Shown here one piece after another: positions 42,601-51,561 of a DNA stretch of 64,000 bases. Where the stretch lies: NCBI GenBank assembly GCA_932294295.1, contig OW028581.1, positions 17,768,662 to 17,832,661 of the forward strand, written 5' to 3'. This DNA is from Alitta virens (taxonomy: Eukaryota > Annelida > Polychaeta > Phyllodocida > Nereididae). The stretch's first letter is position 1, and each line of letters begins with the position of its first letter. Both the position numbers and the translations under genes were made by a program. The notes under the pieces were generated by a model. That model did not search any database. It was not told where the DNA came from and saw only the letters and a program-made list of their open reading frames with translations.

Positions 42601-45127
42601 CTGGAAATTCAAGTAATAGGTCACAAATAACCAGGAACTGTAAAATATAACATAAAAGCAATAATAAACCAGCAACATAACACTCTACCTACTACTTTAA
42701 GAGGAAGAGAATTCTTGAGAAAATTGAGTATGCTCTCGGGCGCATGTTGGCTGAACTGACTAATAACCTTCCGTAGGCTATACGTTCGTTCCTGATTACA
42801 AAAACATGTTCTGTGAATCCAAACATCATTGCAAATACCTACTTTTGTAATTTTTCCAAATCTAAATAGACCTAAATATCATTGTAAATACCTACTCGTA
42901 AGTTTTTCTAATTTTAAATATACTTATATACAATTCTATTCTTGTCATATTTATTAAATAATATTTTAATGTTGTAAATACTCTCATGTTACATTAACAT
43001 ATACATTTGGCATATGCAATGTATGTGGAATACGTTCAAAATAAATATCTATATATATTGACAACAGTTTCTACTGAATCATATTCATTTACATCTAATA
43101 TAGACCTAAAACAGTTCATTAATGATTCACCATCCCTCCCCCAACTCATCATTTTAATTAACACTGACATTACATTTGTGACTGTATCTATATACATCTG
43201 CAATGTCATTTCTTAAAAGTTTTACAATTATCGTGGTTTAACTTTTAGAAATTTTGTTTATTTATTTATTTTATTAACTAGGGTGAGGCCCTTGATAGCG
43301 GCAGATTTCTGCCTTAGAAGGCCACTCCCGAATGTACATATTTTAATGTGTGATGTTTGAATAAATTGTTCTGAGTTCTGAAAGAATAAAGACCTAGCTT
43401 CACAGAGTGGATTTTAAAACGCATCTATGTATAATATGCATTGTGACAGAATTTCAGCGTGGAAGAAAGTCATGCTGGCCAAGGAAAGGATTATTAAGCT
43501 GAGCAAAAACTTTAAATATCGTCGAAATATTCTTCCGACAGACCCAAGAATATGTGAAGTTACTCACGAAGAACTTTAAACCCAAAATTTCAGTCAACCC
43601 ATGATAGATAATTAGATATATATTAAGGACTGGTCCAGAAACACTGACAAAACACACACAGTACCGACATTAAAAATTACATTTGAATTTCGTAATGGTT
43701 ATGACACTTACCCGACTTCGTTGACCTGTAAAAACCGGCGACTCTGACAGCCCCGCATTTCCTGAAGGTCCTTGAGACGTAGTGTCCTCATCATGACTAG
43801 CCCCTGTAAAAATGAATAACAATTTTAATCAATCCAGATACAAGACGTAAGATTTAACAAAATATTACATTTTTTAAATTATATTACGAATAAACAAACA
43901 TTAAATTTTAGCTGAGACATAGCCTCCAAACAACGAAGAAATGCACAACAGCGTTTTTCATTTACGCGAATCGAACTACATAAAAGGACTATGAAGACCC
44001 ATAGTTATAAATAGACTATGAAGAAATAAAAGAAAAGACAAAATGACCATTTCTCAAGCCAACTTTATTCAGTTCAACATCATTCACACCAGTATTGAAT
44101 CTTAACAACACAAGTTTTTTCTGCTTCCATGTTACTTTGCACTGTATTTTTAAAATAATATGCTGGATAGATAGATGGATAGATTTGATTAAAGTCTCAC
44201 TCATTTTCATATAAATACATAAAAACATCATGATTTAGGACCAGTCAGTTATGGATTATGAGAGACTTAAAATTGACATAAAATCTCAAAATGTGCATAA
44301 AACACATAAAGGTCTATATACAAGATGTACAATTCAAAGAAACAATACGTTAATTTTGTGTCCCAAATTCTAAGAAATCTATGCACAGCAGTGTGTTTGC
44401 TTGGATAGCATCATTCAGATGTTTGTCATACAGGAAATAAAAGATTCACAAATCATAATATATTAGTTACTGTGGTTAATTGCAAAATGACAAAGTGGTT
44501 TTATTACCATTACTGAATGTACACTAAGTGCAGAGACCTTTATACAAGTATGATCTTCCAATAATTAATCAGACATCTATTCAAAGCACAAAATTGAGTA
44601 AGACTTCAGAGAACAGTAAACAATACATGCTAAAAGTTGTGGACACCTTATTCACATGACCCCTTCTTTTAAGTCCATATACATGAATTTACATATAATA
44701 ACCAAATTCATGAAGACAAATCATTCTTGAGGCCACATTAGCCAGAAATAAACTAGCAACTAGTATCAAATACTTGAACTTTCAAAAACTTCTCCGTTCT
44801 ACAACTCCTGTTTGGCAGCACATTCTCAGACTCTTAACCTGCAATTATATGGTGTAAACTCCACATCCATTATCAAGTACACATTACCATGGAGATGGAC
44901 TTACTTTCAAGGTCACTGATGACTTCCTGTATGGGCATTTCCTCCGGACAGGACATGAATCTTGAGCGAGGGTCACTAACGTTGAACGAGCGGGATCGGC
45001 GCAGGACGGCATCCGAGTGAGCCCTGTACAACATGCGTCCATACTTGCCGTAGTTGAGGAAGCGGGGGTTGATGCTTGGCAGACTGCTGCTGGAAGAAGT
45101 TCTCTCCCCTATGACGTCATTAGCCAT
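27336..45127 (-). CDS. OSBPL8: ORP5/ORP8-type oxysterol-binding protein-related protein, tail-anchored, 20 coding exons
   Basis: The joined coding exons (listed separately) give 2886 nt, 961 aa (human ORP8 ~889). Residues 1-158 are a Ser-rich N-terminal tail. 160-175 are polybasic ([17 protein letters not shown]). A PH domain follows at ~188-308 ([39 protein letters not shown]). An acidic linker (~360-430) precedes the ORD at ~435-815, with [21 protein letters not shown]515-PYNPILGET and the family signature E543-QVSHHPP. RPWDP occurs at ~784. The C-terminus (940-961, [20 protein letters not shown]) is a tail anchor. ORP5/8 sit in the ER and exchange phosphatidylserine for PI4P at ER-plasma membrane and ER-mitochondria contacts (family knowledge). 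The tail anchor and PH-domain sequence separate it from OSBP and other ORPs. I treat it as the single invertebrate pro-orthologue of OSBPL5/OSBPL8. Confidence 0.95.
28417..28694 (-). CDS. OSBPL8: OSBPL8-like coding exon 20
   Basis: Encodes [20 protein letters not shown] and [13 protein letters not shown], then a basic Ser-rich linker. The acceptor is TTCCAG. Two same-phase donors: GTGGGT (exon end 28417) and GTGTGT (end 28402), the latter adding Gly-Ser-Ser-Ser-Gly-type residues. Read-through would end at a TAA at 28391-28393. Confidence 0.9.
29995..30130 (-). repeat. SINE-A 3' part (reverse)
   Basis: Reverse complement of the SINE-A body and tail: TATATGACCAGCTGCCAGAG, GATGAGATGATAAGGC, then TTACTTGCCTCAGCATAGA. 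Confidence 0.6.
30227..30412 (-). CDS. OSBPL8: OSBPL8-like coding exon 19 (ORD C-terminal helices)
   Basis: Encodes [20 protein letters not shown], then [20 protein letters not shown] and LDWVYKYA. Acceptor TAATAG, donor GTAAGT. Confidence 0.95.
30824..30924 (-). CDS. OSBPL8: OSBPL8-like coding exon 18 (ORD)
   Basis: Encodes [20 protein letters not shown] then [19 protein letters not shown] is conserved. Acceptor TTGCAG, donor GTGAAT. Confidence 0.96.
31111..31236 (-). CDS. OSBPL8: OSBPL8-like coding exon 17 (ORD)
   Basis: Encodes [20 protein letters not shown], then [20 protein letters not shown]. Acceptor TTTCAG, donor GTAATT. Confidence 0.96.
31431..31528 (-). CDS. OSBPL8: OSBPL8-like coding exon 16 (ORD)
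   Basis: Encodes [20 protein letters not shown] then [12 protein letters not shown]. Acceptor ATTCAG, donor GTCAGT. Confidence 0.97.
31852..31950 (-). CDS. OSBPL8: OSBPL8-like coding exon 15 (ORD)
   Basis: Encodes [20 protein letters not shown] then [12 protein letters not shown]. Acceptor TTTCAG, donor GTATAC. Confidence 0.97.
32302..32398 (-). CDS. OSBPL8: OSBPL8-like coding exon 14 (ORD, EQVSHHPP)
   Basis: Encodes [20 protein letters not shown], then [11 protein letters not shown]. With EQ from exon 13 it forms the OSBP signature; the two His contact PI4P phosphate in family structures. Acceptor TTTGCAG, donor GTAAGC. Confidence 0.98.
32742..32840 (-). CDS. OSBPL8: OSBPL8-like coding exon 13 (ORD, KPYNPxxGE)
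   Basis: Encodes [20 protein letters not shown], then [11 protein letters not shown]. The lysine of the conserved KPYNP motif helps bind the PI4P headgroup in ORDs (family knowledge). Acceptor TTGCAG, donor GTTTGA (weak). Confidence 0.97.
32922..33331. mobile_element. MITE-3 copy 1, full-length TIR element
   Basis: Terminal inverted repeats of ~27 nt: AAAGTTGCACTGTCTGTCAA then ATTTGCA at the left, and its inverse ending GACAGACAGTGCACCTTTT. The ~410-nt AT-rich interior has no ORF. Related copy at 41613-41966 in the opposite orientation. Confidence 0.8.
33505..33586 (-). CDS. OSBPL8: OSBPL8-like coding exon 12 (ORD)
   Basis: Encodes [20 protein letters not shown] then GFYKKPK. Acceptor TTTCAG, donor GTAAAT. 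Confidence 0.97.
33824..33936 (-). CDS. OSBPL8: OSBPL8-like coding exon 11 (ORD)
   Basis: Encodes [20 protein letters not shown] and [17 protein letters not shown], essentially identical to ORP5/8. Acceptor TTGTAG, donor GTAAGT. Confidence 0.98.
34228..34325 (+). repeat. SINE-A tail fragment
   Basis: Matches CTGCCTCTGGCAGCTGGTCA and the following TATAAACTGACCAAGCTTCA. Confidence 0.6.
34466..34537 (-). CDS. OSBPL8: OSBPL8-like coding exon 10 (ORD start)
   Basis: Encodes [20 protein letters not shown] then LVKQ. NKSLIW-L-KQ is the ORD entry helix. Acceptor TTTCAG, donor GTAGGT. Confidence 0.95.
34840..35015 (-). CDS. OSBPL8: OSBPL8-like coding exon 9 (acidic linker)
   Basis: Encodes [20 protein letters not shown] and [15 protein letters not shown], then EEVEELGQ-like sequence. 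Acidic low-complexity linker between PH and ORD, as in ORP8. Acceptor CAACAG, donor GTGAGT. Confidence 0.93.
35031..35090. repeat. 3 x 20-bp minisatellite at a 3' splice site
   Basis: Three consecutive copies of CAAAGGATGTAATGACCACT (the second with one A for G) end 15 nt before the first base of exon 9 on the minus strand. Confidence 0.95.
35849..36067 (-). CDS. OSBPL8: OSBPL8-like coding exon 8 (PH C-terminal helix, linker)
   Basis: Encodes [20 protein letters not shown] and a Gln/Ser-rich linker ending [12 protein letters not shown]. Three same-phase donors are possible at the 3' end (exon ends 35858, ~35852 or 35849); I prefer 35849 (GTACGA), but 35858 gives a closer match to ORP8 HFKD. 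Confidence 0.85.
36493..36805 (-). mobile_element. TIR element family T copy 3 (reverse)
   Basis: On the minus strand it starts ATAGTGGATTTTCACAG and ends CAGTGAAAAGACTCTAT. The interior frame ([20 protein letters not shown] then LLSEKTL) is preserved with substitutions. Confidence 0.75.
36868..37235 (+). mobile_element. SINE-F with two tRNA-like heads (dimeric)
   Basis: First unit: A-box TGGTCTAGTGGTAAGACG, B-box-like GGGTTCAGAATCCC. Second unit: A-box TGGCCTAGTGGTTAAGGC, B-box GGGTTCAATCCC. A body with AAATGGGTACTTGG follows. It ends ~70 nt from OSBPL8-like exon 7. Confidence 0.7.
37304..37388 (-). CDS. OSBPL8: OSBPL8-like coding exon 7 (PH domain)
   Basis: Encodes [20 protein letters not shown] then FRAPSEAA. 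Acceptor ATGCAG, donor GTAAGT. Confidence 0.96.
37389..37885. other. OSBPL8-like intron 6
   Basis: 497 nt, rich in TACAATGTAC/GTACTGTAC-type short palindromic words (37430-37610); no recognisable element. Confidence 0.5.
37886..38008 (-). CDS. OSBPL8: OSBPL8-like coding exon 6 (PH domain)
   Basis: Encodes [20 protein letters not shown] and [20 protein letters not shown]. Acceptor TTGCAG, donor GTATGA. Confidence 0.97.
38515..38703 (-). CDS. OSBPL8: OSBPL8-like coding exon 5 (polybasic stretch and PH start)
   Basis: Encodes [18 protein letters not shown], then [20 protein letters not shown] and [11 protein letters not shown]. Acceptor TTTGCAG, donor GTATGT. Near-identical to ORP8. Confidence 0.97.
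39206..39330. mobile_element. MITE-1 copy 3
   Basis: Left GACTTGGAAACAAAACTCTA, then GCAGGACTCCCACTGG. Right, reverse-complemented, GACTTGGAAACTAG, then GAGAGGACGTCAGGGTGAAT. Confidence 0.7.
39440..39745 (+). repeat. Diverged SINE-A member
   Basis: Keeps GTATTTGGTGTTTATGCTGC, CAAGTAAAACAGCCCATA and the tail GGTCATCTAAGCTGACCAAG. The head is unrecognisable. It lies ~110 nt after MITE-1 copy 3 and ends ~20 nt from exon 4. Confidence 0.5.
39764..39862 (-). CDS. OSBPL8: OSBPL8-like coding exon 4
   Basis: Encodes [20 protein letters not shown], then [12 protein letters not shown]. The end aligns with the Ser/Lys-rich KLTKKESLK just before the PH region of ORP8. Acceptor TTTCAG, donor GTATGC. Confidence 0.88.
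39863..41531. other. OSBPL8-like intron 3
   Basis: 1.7 kb, AT-rich (40380-41520 especially). No recognised repeat apart from a short SINE-A-like tail near 40170-40200; no coding segment. Confidence 0.5.
41532..41591 (-). CDS. OSBPL8: OSBPL8-like coding exon 3 (60 nt)
   Basis: Encodes [20 protein letters not shown], phase 0 at both ends; acceptor CATGCAG, donor GTATGA. A MITE end lies ~22 nt upstream of the acceptor. Weak conservation, so moderate confidence. Confidence 0.65.
41613..41966. mobile_element. MITE-3 copy 2 (one terminus lost)
   Basis: Starts AAAGCTGCACTGTCTGTCAA. The interior is the reverse complement of 32922-33331. The copy stops at TTGATTAATAAAGGTTA, about 30 nt before the second inverted repeat. 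Confidence 0.75.
41967..42695. other. OSBPL8-like intron 2, left part
   Basis: About 730 nt of AT-rich sequence with no recognised repeat or coding segment. Confidence 0.5.
42696..42791 (-). CDS. OSBPL8: Possible cassette exon (32 codons)
   Basis: Open, phase 0 to phase 0, between AATCAG and GTAGTA. It encodes [18 protein letters not shown] and [14 protein letters not shown] know no matching segment in ORP5/8. The donor is weak and GTAGAG lies 6 nt further on. It could be a lineage-specific alternative exon or chance. Confidence 0.35.
43255..43384 (+). mobile_element. LINE-like 3' end relic
   Basis: Contains GATTTCTGCCTTAGAAGGCC and ends GAATAAATTGTTCTGAGTTC, resembling the 3'UTR end at 62965-63079 (GACTGTCTTAGAAGGGCCCT, AAATAAATTTGTTCTGA). 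I infer a shared non-LTR family; no ORF remains. Confidence 0.45.
43712..43803 (-). CDS. OSBPL8: OSBPL8-like coding exon 2
   Basis: Encodes [20 protein letters not shown] then [10 protein letters not shown], a disordered linker. Acceptor TTACAG, donor GTAAGT. The phases fit both neighbours. Confidence 0.8.
43804..44904. other. OSBPL8-like intron 1
   Basis: 1.1 kb, AT-rich, with a short GATA microsatellite (44165-44185). Nothing else recognised. Confidence 0.5.
44905..45127 (-). CDS. OSBPL8: OSBPL8-like coding exon 1
   Basis: Starts [20 protein letters not shown] and ends [10 protein letters not shown] plus one base; donor GTAAGT. This ATG is the first in frame, and an in-frame TAG lies upstream in the same exon, so translation cannot enter from further 5' if the 45204 acceptor is used. 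The N-terminus is not conserved with vertebrates ([15 protein letters not shown] is distinctive). Confidence 0.7.
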
Positions 45128-45204
45128 TCTGCAGCTGACCCCATCACCCTCTTCCCTCACATTACACTAGGCGGCACTGCTGTCGACCCAAGTGCTGCCA
45201 TCTC
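45128..45204 (-). other. OSBPL8: OSBPL8-like 5'UTR part of exon, with uORF
   Basis: The acceptor TTTCTTCGCAG ends at 45205. A 14-codon upstream ORF (MAALGSTAVPPSVM, 45201-45157) ends 29 nt before the main ATG, in a different frame. The acceptor implies at least one further upstream leader exon. Confidence 0.5.
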
Positions 45205-48200
45205 CTGCGAAGAAAGATCATGTACCGATTTGAATACATCTTTTGAATAGAACATAAATTAACAAACTGTGAATTTGAAAATGTCTCTTAAAATACAGAA
45301 TTTTTAAAATGCACGTCTTAAGGACACTATTACAAAAATGAATTATAAATAAAAAGTGATTCTTAGTGCAAAATTATAGCTATTAAAGCGGGCTTTCAAC
45401 GATCGATAGAAAGCTATTCAAAGCACGAATGTAGATTCGCTGTGACAAGAATTGCAAATCTAGGGTTATACTACCCTTCCTTCCTAAGCCTTGATTTTTT
45501 TGCTGTCAAACGATGACTGAATGCAGCCAGTTCTAGACTCTAATTCTGCGTAAATCAATGCCCTATTTCCATCAGCCATCCTGCTCTAGATTTTCTGCCC
45601 TGCTATTCAACACTCCAGACATGAAGCATTGCACTCCCTTTTCAGTCGACTGCAAGATGCTGATGGAATTCGGCCGAATCCTTTGAGCAAGACTCTGCAC
45701 CTCCAATCAACCATGCGCACACTATCAGGTCTCACTCAAGCAAACTAATGCTAGCCATCAGCCAATGGACTACTACAGATTCTTCTAATGACGGAAAGAA
45801 ATCAATGGGACCTTCATCGGCCAAAAAAGCTGCTGACAGTGCTGCCGTCAAGACTTATACATAAGGTGGAGCATCCATCATCAGGTATCCATGACAGATA
45901 TGAACAATAAGGCTAACCTCACTCATTGGATGTTAGTCTTTCTGTGCTAAGTGCTGAATACTTTCTTTACACTTCATGTTTATGCAACTTATCACACAAG
46001 TATTCCATTGTACCATAAAAAAAATAAACTCGATCATGCAAATTAGTCTGTCATAACAATATTCTGCCCCACCTTAAGTCAGATTTAGAATGAAATCCAG
46101 TCTAGACATACAATTCCCTGTCTGGAAATCTGCTGTTTCTGCCAATACATTTCATGTATGACTTAGAACTTGGATTACACTACATCCAATAGCTTTTGCA
46201 GAGTATTATAAGACTTCACACCAGAACATTACAATTAAATTCTCCTGAAATAAATAGTGCCACCCAACTGATTTTTACAGCCTTTTTACTGATCAGACTT
46301 CTCAAACAGTAGATTTCCGTGTCTTTTTATTTGTATTCCTTGCCGTTAAATTATATTTTTTCACGAACAGGACTATCAATATCAAGCGAACTAATAACCA
46401 ATACTTGCACCTGCTGATATCACAGATGAAGCAAACTTATCATGGCCTTGTTCAGAATATCAATCTTACCAATTAAGATATTTGCTAAGCTCAAAGCATT
46501 TCCATTCGGTCACCCAAGGACCAATGTAAGCTCATGAGCAACCTGTGCAGAAAACTCAAGGATCAACAAATTGCCAAGACTACTGTTAATCAATTGTAAA
46601 TTACATTTAACTCGATAAGATGGGGGTCATTACCTTTTGATAGTATAAATACTACATTATTTGATTAACTTTCCATTTACGCTACTTTTACATAAATACA
46701 ATAATACAATTCACAATAAAATACATGATTACAGTTTTGTCTTGCCACTAATTTGAAGTAGTTCAGTCAGCTTATTTAACAAACCGGCAGAGGCAGACAT
46801 AATGATGAGATAAGGATTGGCAGCATCAATTAAACGTGGTTTATGGCTAGACTAGACACAGTGCCACATGGTTATAGAAATATAATGTCATTCAGTGAGT
46901 TATGAGGTCTAATAGTAATCACATGATTGCCATGTACTTGGAAGTTCCATAAAAGTTAATGTATCCAGGTGAATTCAGTTCGTTCCCATGGTTATTTAAC
47001 AGGCAAATCTTCCAGAAAAAGAATTTCCATATTAAACAACGGGCAATTCAATCTAAGTATAATGAACTGAAATTCAATCGAATGTGACTGTCCAAGGACC
47101 CATAAGTGCCATAACTATGCTACACAATGTTTTAAAGCAATTTACCAATATTTCAGAAAACTGAATCCATAATTCTCAGATTAGATTTCTTCATCAATAC
47201 TCAGCAGCAGCATAAATCAATCAATAAATCAATCAATCAATAAAAAAAAACACAACTCAATATAATCCAAAGGCAAGACTAAAAAAACTTGTCATTCTTA
47301 CTAACAAGATAAGTGCTAGATATCTAATAACAAGACCAGTGATACCATCAATTTAAAATGAAACAGAAGAAATCCATCAAGAAGATGAGTTCAACGAATC
47401 AGGGCTTTGGCAAAAGATGCTGCTGACCGTGTCTTACCAATTAAGATTGTTGTTTTTCTCAATTAATGTGTAAAACTAAAACACACAGATTCCAGAAACG
47501 GCAAATAAAAGAGGAAATTCTCCAACAGTTTCTTACCAAGTTTGATCTGCAGAAAATTAATTCAATCTGTCAAGGCAACGGTAAAAATATTCAACGCGTT
47601 CAGCAATTTTGACAAATTTTAATCTGCCTTGACACCAAGAGGAAAACTGGAGAGAATCCGTAATCTCTGCGTCATTTCTCATTATTGTTTTCTTCGCAGA
47701 CTTCAAAGCTTTCTACCTTTTAATTACCTAAACTTGAATTATTTATTTGGCACTTGGTACTTCATTTAGCCAATCGCGAAGCTTTAATCGAACTCAAGTT
47801 GGCAGCAAGGATACTTCAGTTTGAAATGGTGCCAACAAGTACTAATCTTTAAAAGAAAGTCACTAGAGTAATGAGAGATTTGCAGAAAATGTAACTGTTA
47901 TGCGCTTCAAGAAAACTTGTTAAAACCAAAATAACTTCTATACCAAAGCAGATTTTGATAACAACGATTGAATTCTAATTTTAATCACCATTTCATTATA
48001 TGAATTACTCCTAGGTCCTGATCTACGTGCAGAAAATACTTCAGTGATCCAAAAAAAATTTAAAATATCACTTAAAATTACATCAGCGTAGAACATGTAC
48101 AACACCGTAGTCTCACTTCCCATAATGTATTGCAGGGACATCGAAAGATTTGTGAACATTTATAAGCTGGATGGGGTTAACTAGTAACTATAATTGCTTA

Positions 48201-48452
48201 AATGAGAAAATCTTCACTTGAGCAGCCTGTGACATACTGATGGCAGTGTAAAATCTCATCTTAATGATAAACCCAGACCTTACTGCAGTCCAAGAGCCAG
48301 TGCTTTTAGTCCAACTTGAGTTATCATTCAGTCAATTATTCATGAAAGCAGAGGCCATTAAGCTCTGTAAGGAAGATGAACAAGGGTCTTCTCAGGAGAC
48401 ATTGGACAGAAAGGTTTCTTCTCAATACACTATTACATCAGATTCGGTTTCC
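45205..48452. other. OSBPL8-like 5' intron, no gene recognised
   Basis: Contains a (TCAA)n-like stretch (47216-47246) and a reversed SINE-A tail (46765-46820). No conserved coding exon. Confidence 0.5.
46765..46820 (-). repeat. SINE-A tail fragment (reverse)
   Basis: TCAGTCAGCTTATTTAACAA, then GGCAGAGGCAGACATAATGA, the reverse SINE-A signature. Confidence 0.45.
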
Positions 48453-48678
48453 TACTCAGTTTACTCATTTGCCTGAAGGGATAGAGCGAAAATGTGGAAC
48501 TGCGACTATAACAGGCTGGAAAATTTTAAATTTCAGGGGAAAGACTCGAAACAGCCAGAAAAAAAGTAGAGAAACAAGTAATAAGACTAACAGCAATGAA
48601 TCTAACGTAATATATACACATTACATCGTACACGGAGGCAATCAAACATAGATCAAGAGGCTGAGAAACAAAGTCACC
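48453..48678. repeat. Direct repeat DR, copy 1
   Basis: Nearly identical to 50164-50380, both in the same orientation. Shared blocks: CATTTGCCTGAAGG, GACTATAACAGGCTGGAAAA, GGGGAAAGACTCGAAACAGC, CACGGAGGCAATCAAACATA, GATCAAGAGGCTGAGAAACA. Confidence 0.9.
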
Positions 48679-50163
48679 AAATGTCTCATGGCTATTTTCT
48701 ATTGCTTCACTCTGAGACTGACCCAAGGTCACACTCAAGGCTGTATGGAGTATGTATATGCCTGTATGATTCTTCCACATTAGTTCCATGTACCAAACCT
48801 TATTTTGAATATATAAGCATGAATAACACAATGGTTGTGAAGAGTGTTCAGCAGCTCCCCCTGTAGACCTCAGCAGTCCCTCCTTGATGTCCATCACACA
48901 ACAGGATAAGGGCCAGAAATCATCAATATTCATCATATATGATCATTGGCATTGAACTCATGACCTACATAGGAGCTACCCAGTACCTTACCCACAGAGC
49001 TACATAACATCATAGCAACTGGTCCACATCATCAAAGAAAGCAAATCAAACTGGCAACACTTAATTAGCAAATATCAATGAGAAGCAGCCTTGAGGCAGA
49101 TTAGATTGTCTGACAGTCTAATGCAACTCATCCTATTCCAGACTTTGACCTTGAAATGACATTGTTAAGATGCACCCTCAAGAAGGACCTCTTGCGTCTG
49201 CTATGGCATGAGCTACTCCCATTGAGAGAGATCACAATGATGAAACAGCAAGGAAAGATTAAATAAGGCAAATAAGGCAAATAAGCCAGCCTAACATTAC
49301 TTAAGGCAGCAGTATTCTGTTTCTATAACTGCAAGAAAACACTAAATGTAGTGTATCCACTCTTGCTCACTTTTCAACATTAAATATAAATCTATTGAAA
49401 GTAAATATTTGTTATAACATAACATCATCATGACTTCATCAACTGCCAAATATTTGGATCAGTGTTACATACTGGCACCATCCACAAAGATCTTACATGT
49501 CATCTTGATAACTTTGAAAACTTCAAAACATTAAAAAAATTGTTTGCATATTTCATAGATGTTCCTATCAACATCATCAGCACAAAATGACAAATATTTC
49601 AGCTAAATAAGGATTAAATCATTTACATACTACTTCCAAACCTTGACAGCAAACAAACAAATCAAAAGTGATGCTAAACCAGCCCGGATTAGAGCATAAG
49701 ACTTCGACTGACGTAGGCCTAAATCTCGCTAATGCCATATCGCTGCAAGACACTAATGAGATTTCATCCTTTACATAATTTGGATTCTGCAGTTCCTATG
49801 AGGATAACATCTGTCAAACAAGCATTAAATCGACCAATATTAGCGGCCGGAGGTAAAGCAAACGCAACGCGCAAAGACACTAAACAATGCTAATGTCCTT
49901 TTTTTTAAAGTCCCATTTGGGTGATTAAATGGTACAGATATGTGAGGCATTGTAGGACTAAGCTAAATAATAGCTAGATCCACCATTTTTTCAATCCCAA
50001 GGACAGATCTAATAATCTTCTGATATTATTGTACAAAGTTTTGGTGCCAAGAAAAGGACAAACATCAGGTAAACCTACAATTATGAGTGGAAATTTGCTG
50101 ATCCCACAATTGATATTTTCAAACGAAAGTCACAAATAATAAATAATGCAGTCGTATTTAGAC

Positions 50164-50380
50164 ATACTCAAGTTTATTCATTTGCCTGAAGGAATAGAGC
50201 GAAAATGTGGACTGCGACTATAACAGGCTGGAAAATTTTGAATTTCAGGGGAAAGACTCGAAACAGCCAGAAAAAAAAGTAGAGAAACAAGTTAAAAGAC
50301 TCACAACAATAATATATACACATTACATTGTACACGGAGGCAATCAAACATAGATCAAGAGGCTGAGAAACAAAGTCACC
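50164..50380. repeat. Direct repeat DR, copy 2
   Basis: Second copy, 1.5 kb away from the first, with small indels. It ends abruptly at AAAGTCACC next to a GC-richer ORF island. Confidence 0.9.
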
Positions 50381-50629
50381 GTGAGAGCAGGAAGTGACAC
50401 AGACCTGAGACTGCAAAAAGCCAGTCGATCAATCGCCTTTCTAGCCTTTGCAAGACCCGCACGTCACGAAAAGCAGCCAGTGCAAATGGAAGGGTTGGAC
50501 CAAGCAATTGTAATGGGTGATGGGGCTGGAGCAACAAAAGCTCAGTGGCAGAATGTCCTTTTAACGACATGTCAGACACTGACAGACACACTATTGACAT
50601 TATGGCCCACTCTATTCTGCCGTGAGTAA
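50381..50629 (+). other. GC-richer ORF island, unassigned
   Basis: Both strands are open. The plus frame reads RAGSDTDLRLQKASRSIAFL and MEGLDQAIVMGDGAGATKAQ, ending FCRE and TAA. The minus frame has an ATG and could splice at CTCACG|GTGACT. No domain recognised. It may be an alternative leader exon, a non-coding RNA exon or an old insertion. Confidence 0.2.
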
Positions 50630-51299
50630 CCCTAGAACTGTGGTAACCCACAGCTATACAGTATACTACAAGTCTCGTTTGTTACTGCTACAACAAAGAG
50701 AACAGCAATTCCAAGAGGCAAAAAAGGTTTTAAACCTCTTGAACTGCCAAATTACCCACATCGTAGTACAAAGACGAGAGTAGAAAATTGGAGTCATTGG
50801 ACCCTCGAAAGAGCTAGAACAACGTTCGCTTTGCAATAAAGGCCATTTTTATTTGGTGACTCTGCTAAAGCAACAATTTGCATGGGGTGAAACTATATGT
50901 ACAGTACATTATGTATAATCCAAAATAATGTCCACTCGTTTTTTGGTCTTGTTTTTACATACATGTCATACAGAAGCACAAAATAGATATAAATACTACC
51001 AAAAAGTTAAAACCTTCTAACCCATAAAAACCCCTCTCTGTACAAATTAACTTTAAGTTTCCTACTTTTGCAATGATAATTTTTTGCCATTTTGTCATCA
51101 TTATGGCCATTTGTTTCAGTTAGAAATTACAATGGAGAATATAGCAAACTTGGGAAGTTATTTCTTTCCCAGAAGTATTGTTAAAAATTATCAGCTAGAT
51201 AATTTCTGTCCATTTTGTGCTGCTCCATGCCATTTGTGGCAAAATATGACCGAAAAACAGGTGGACATTTATTTTGAATCCTACTTTAACAAGGTATGC

Positions 51300-51350
51300 A
51301 CGTTATCATCTCATCATTATGTCTGTCACTATAGAAGCTGATCATGTAAA
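51300..51350 (+). repeat. SINE-A tail fragment
   Basis: ATCTCATCATTATGTCTG followed by AGCTGATCATGTAAACTGAC. Confidence 0.4.
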
Positions 51351-51383
51351 CTGACTAAAACACAGACAAAAGAAATGGACAAT

Positions 51384-51549
51384 AGCGCTGACCAGTTCTT
51401 ATGTGACCTTTGTTCCTGGAGGTACTAAAACAATACATGACGTCACTAGTGCACAATACTACATGACGTCATCAATAATTGGGCTGTAGTGACATCATGT
51501 ATTGTTAGGTATTTCCGGGTACAAGGTCACATGAGAACTGACCAGCCCG
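51384..51549. mobile_element. CRE-MITE copy, both ends present
   Basis: Left GCTGACCAGTTCTTATGTGA; right end, reverse-complemented, GGGCTGGTCAGTTCTCATGT. Intact TGACGTCA at 51438-51445 and 51464-51471; a third is decayed (TGACATCA). Confidence 0.78.
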
Positions 51550-51561
51550 ATACAAATGTAA

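Noticed and set aside
48453..50380. Full LTR retrotransposon
   Set aside because: Direct repeats are present, but no gag/pol-like ORF, primer-binding site or TG...CA ends could be seen.
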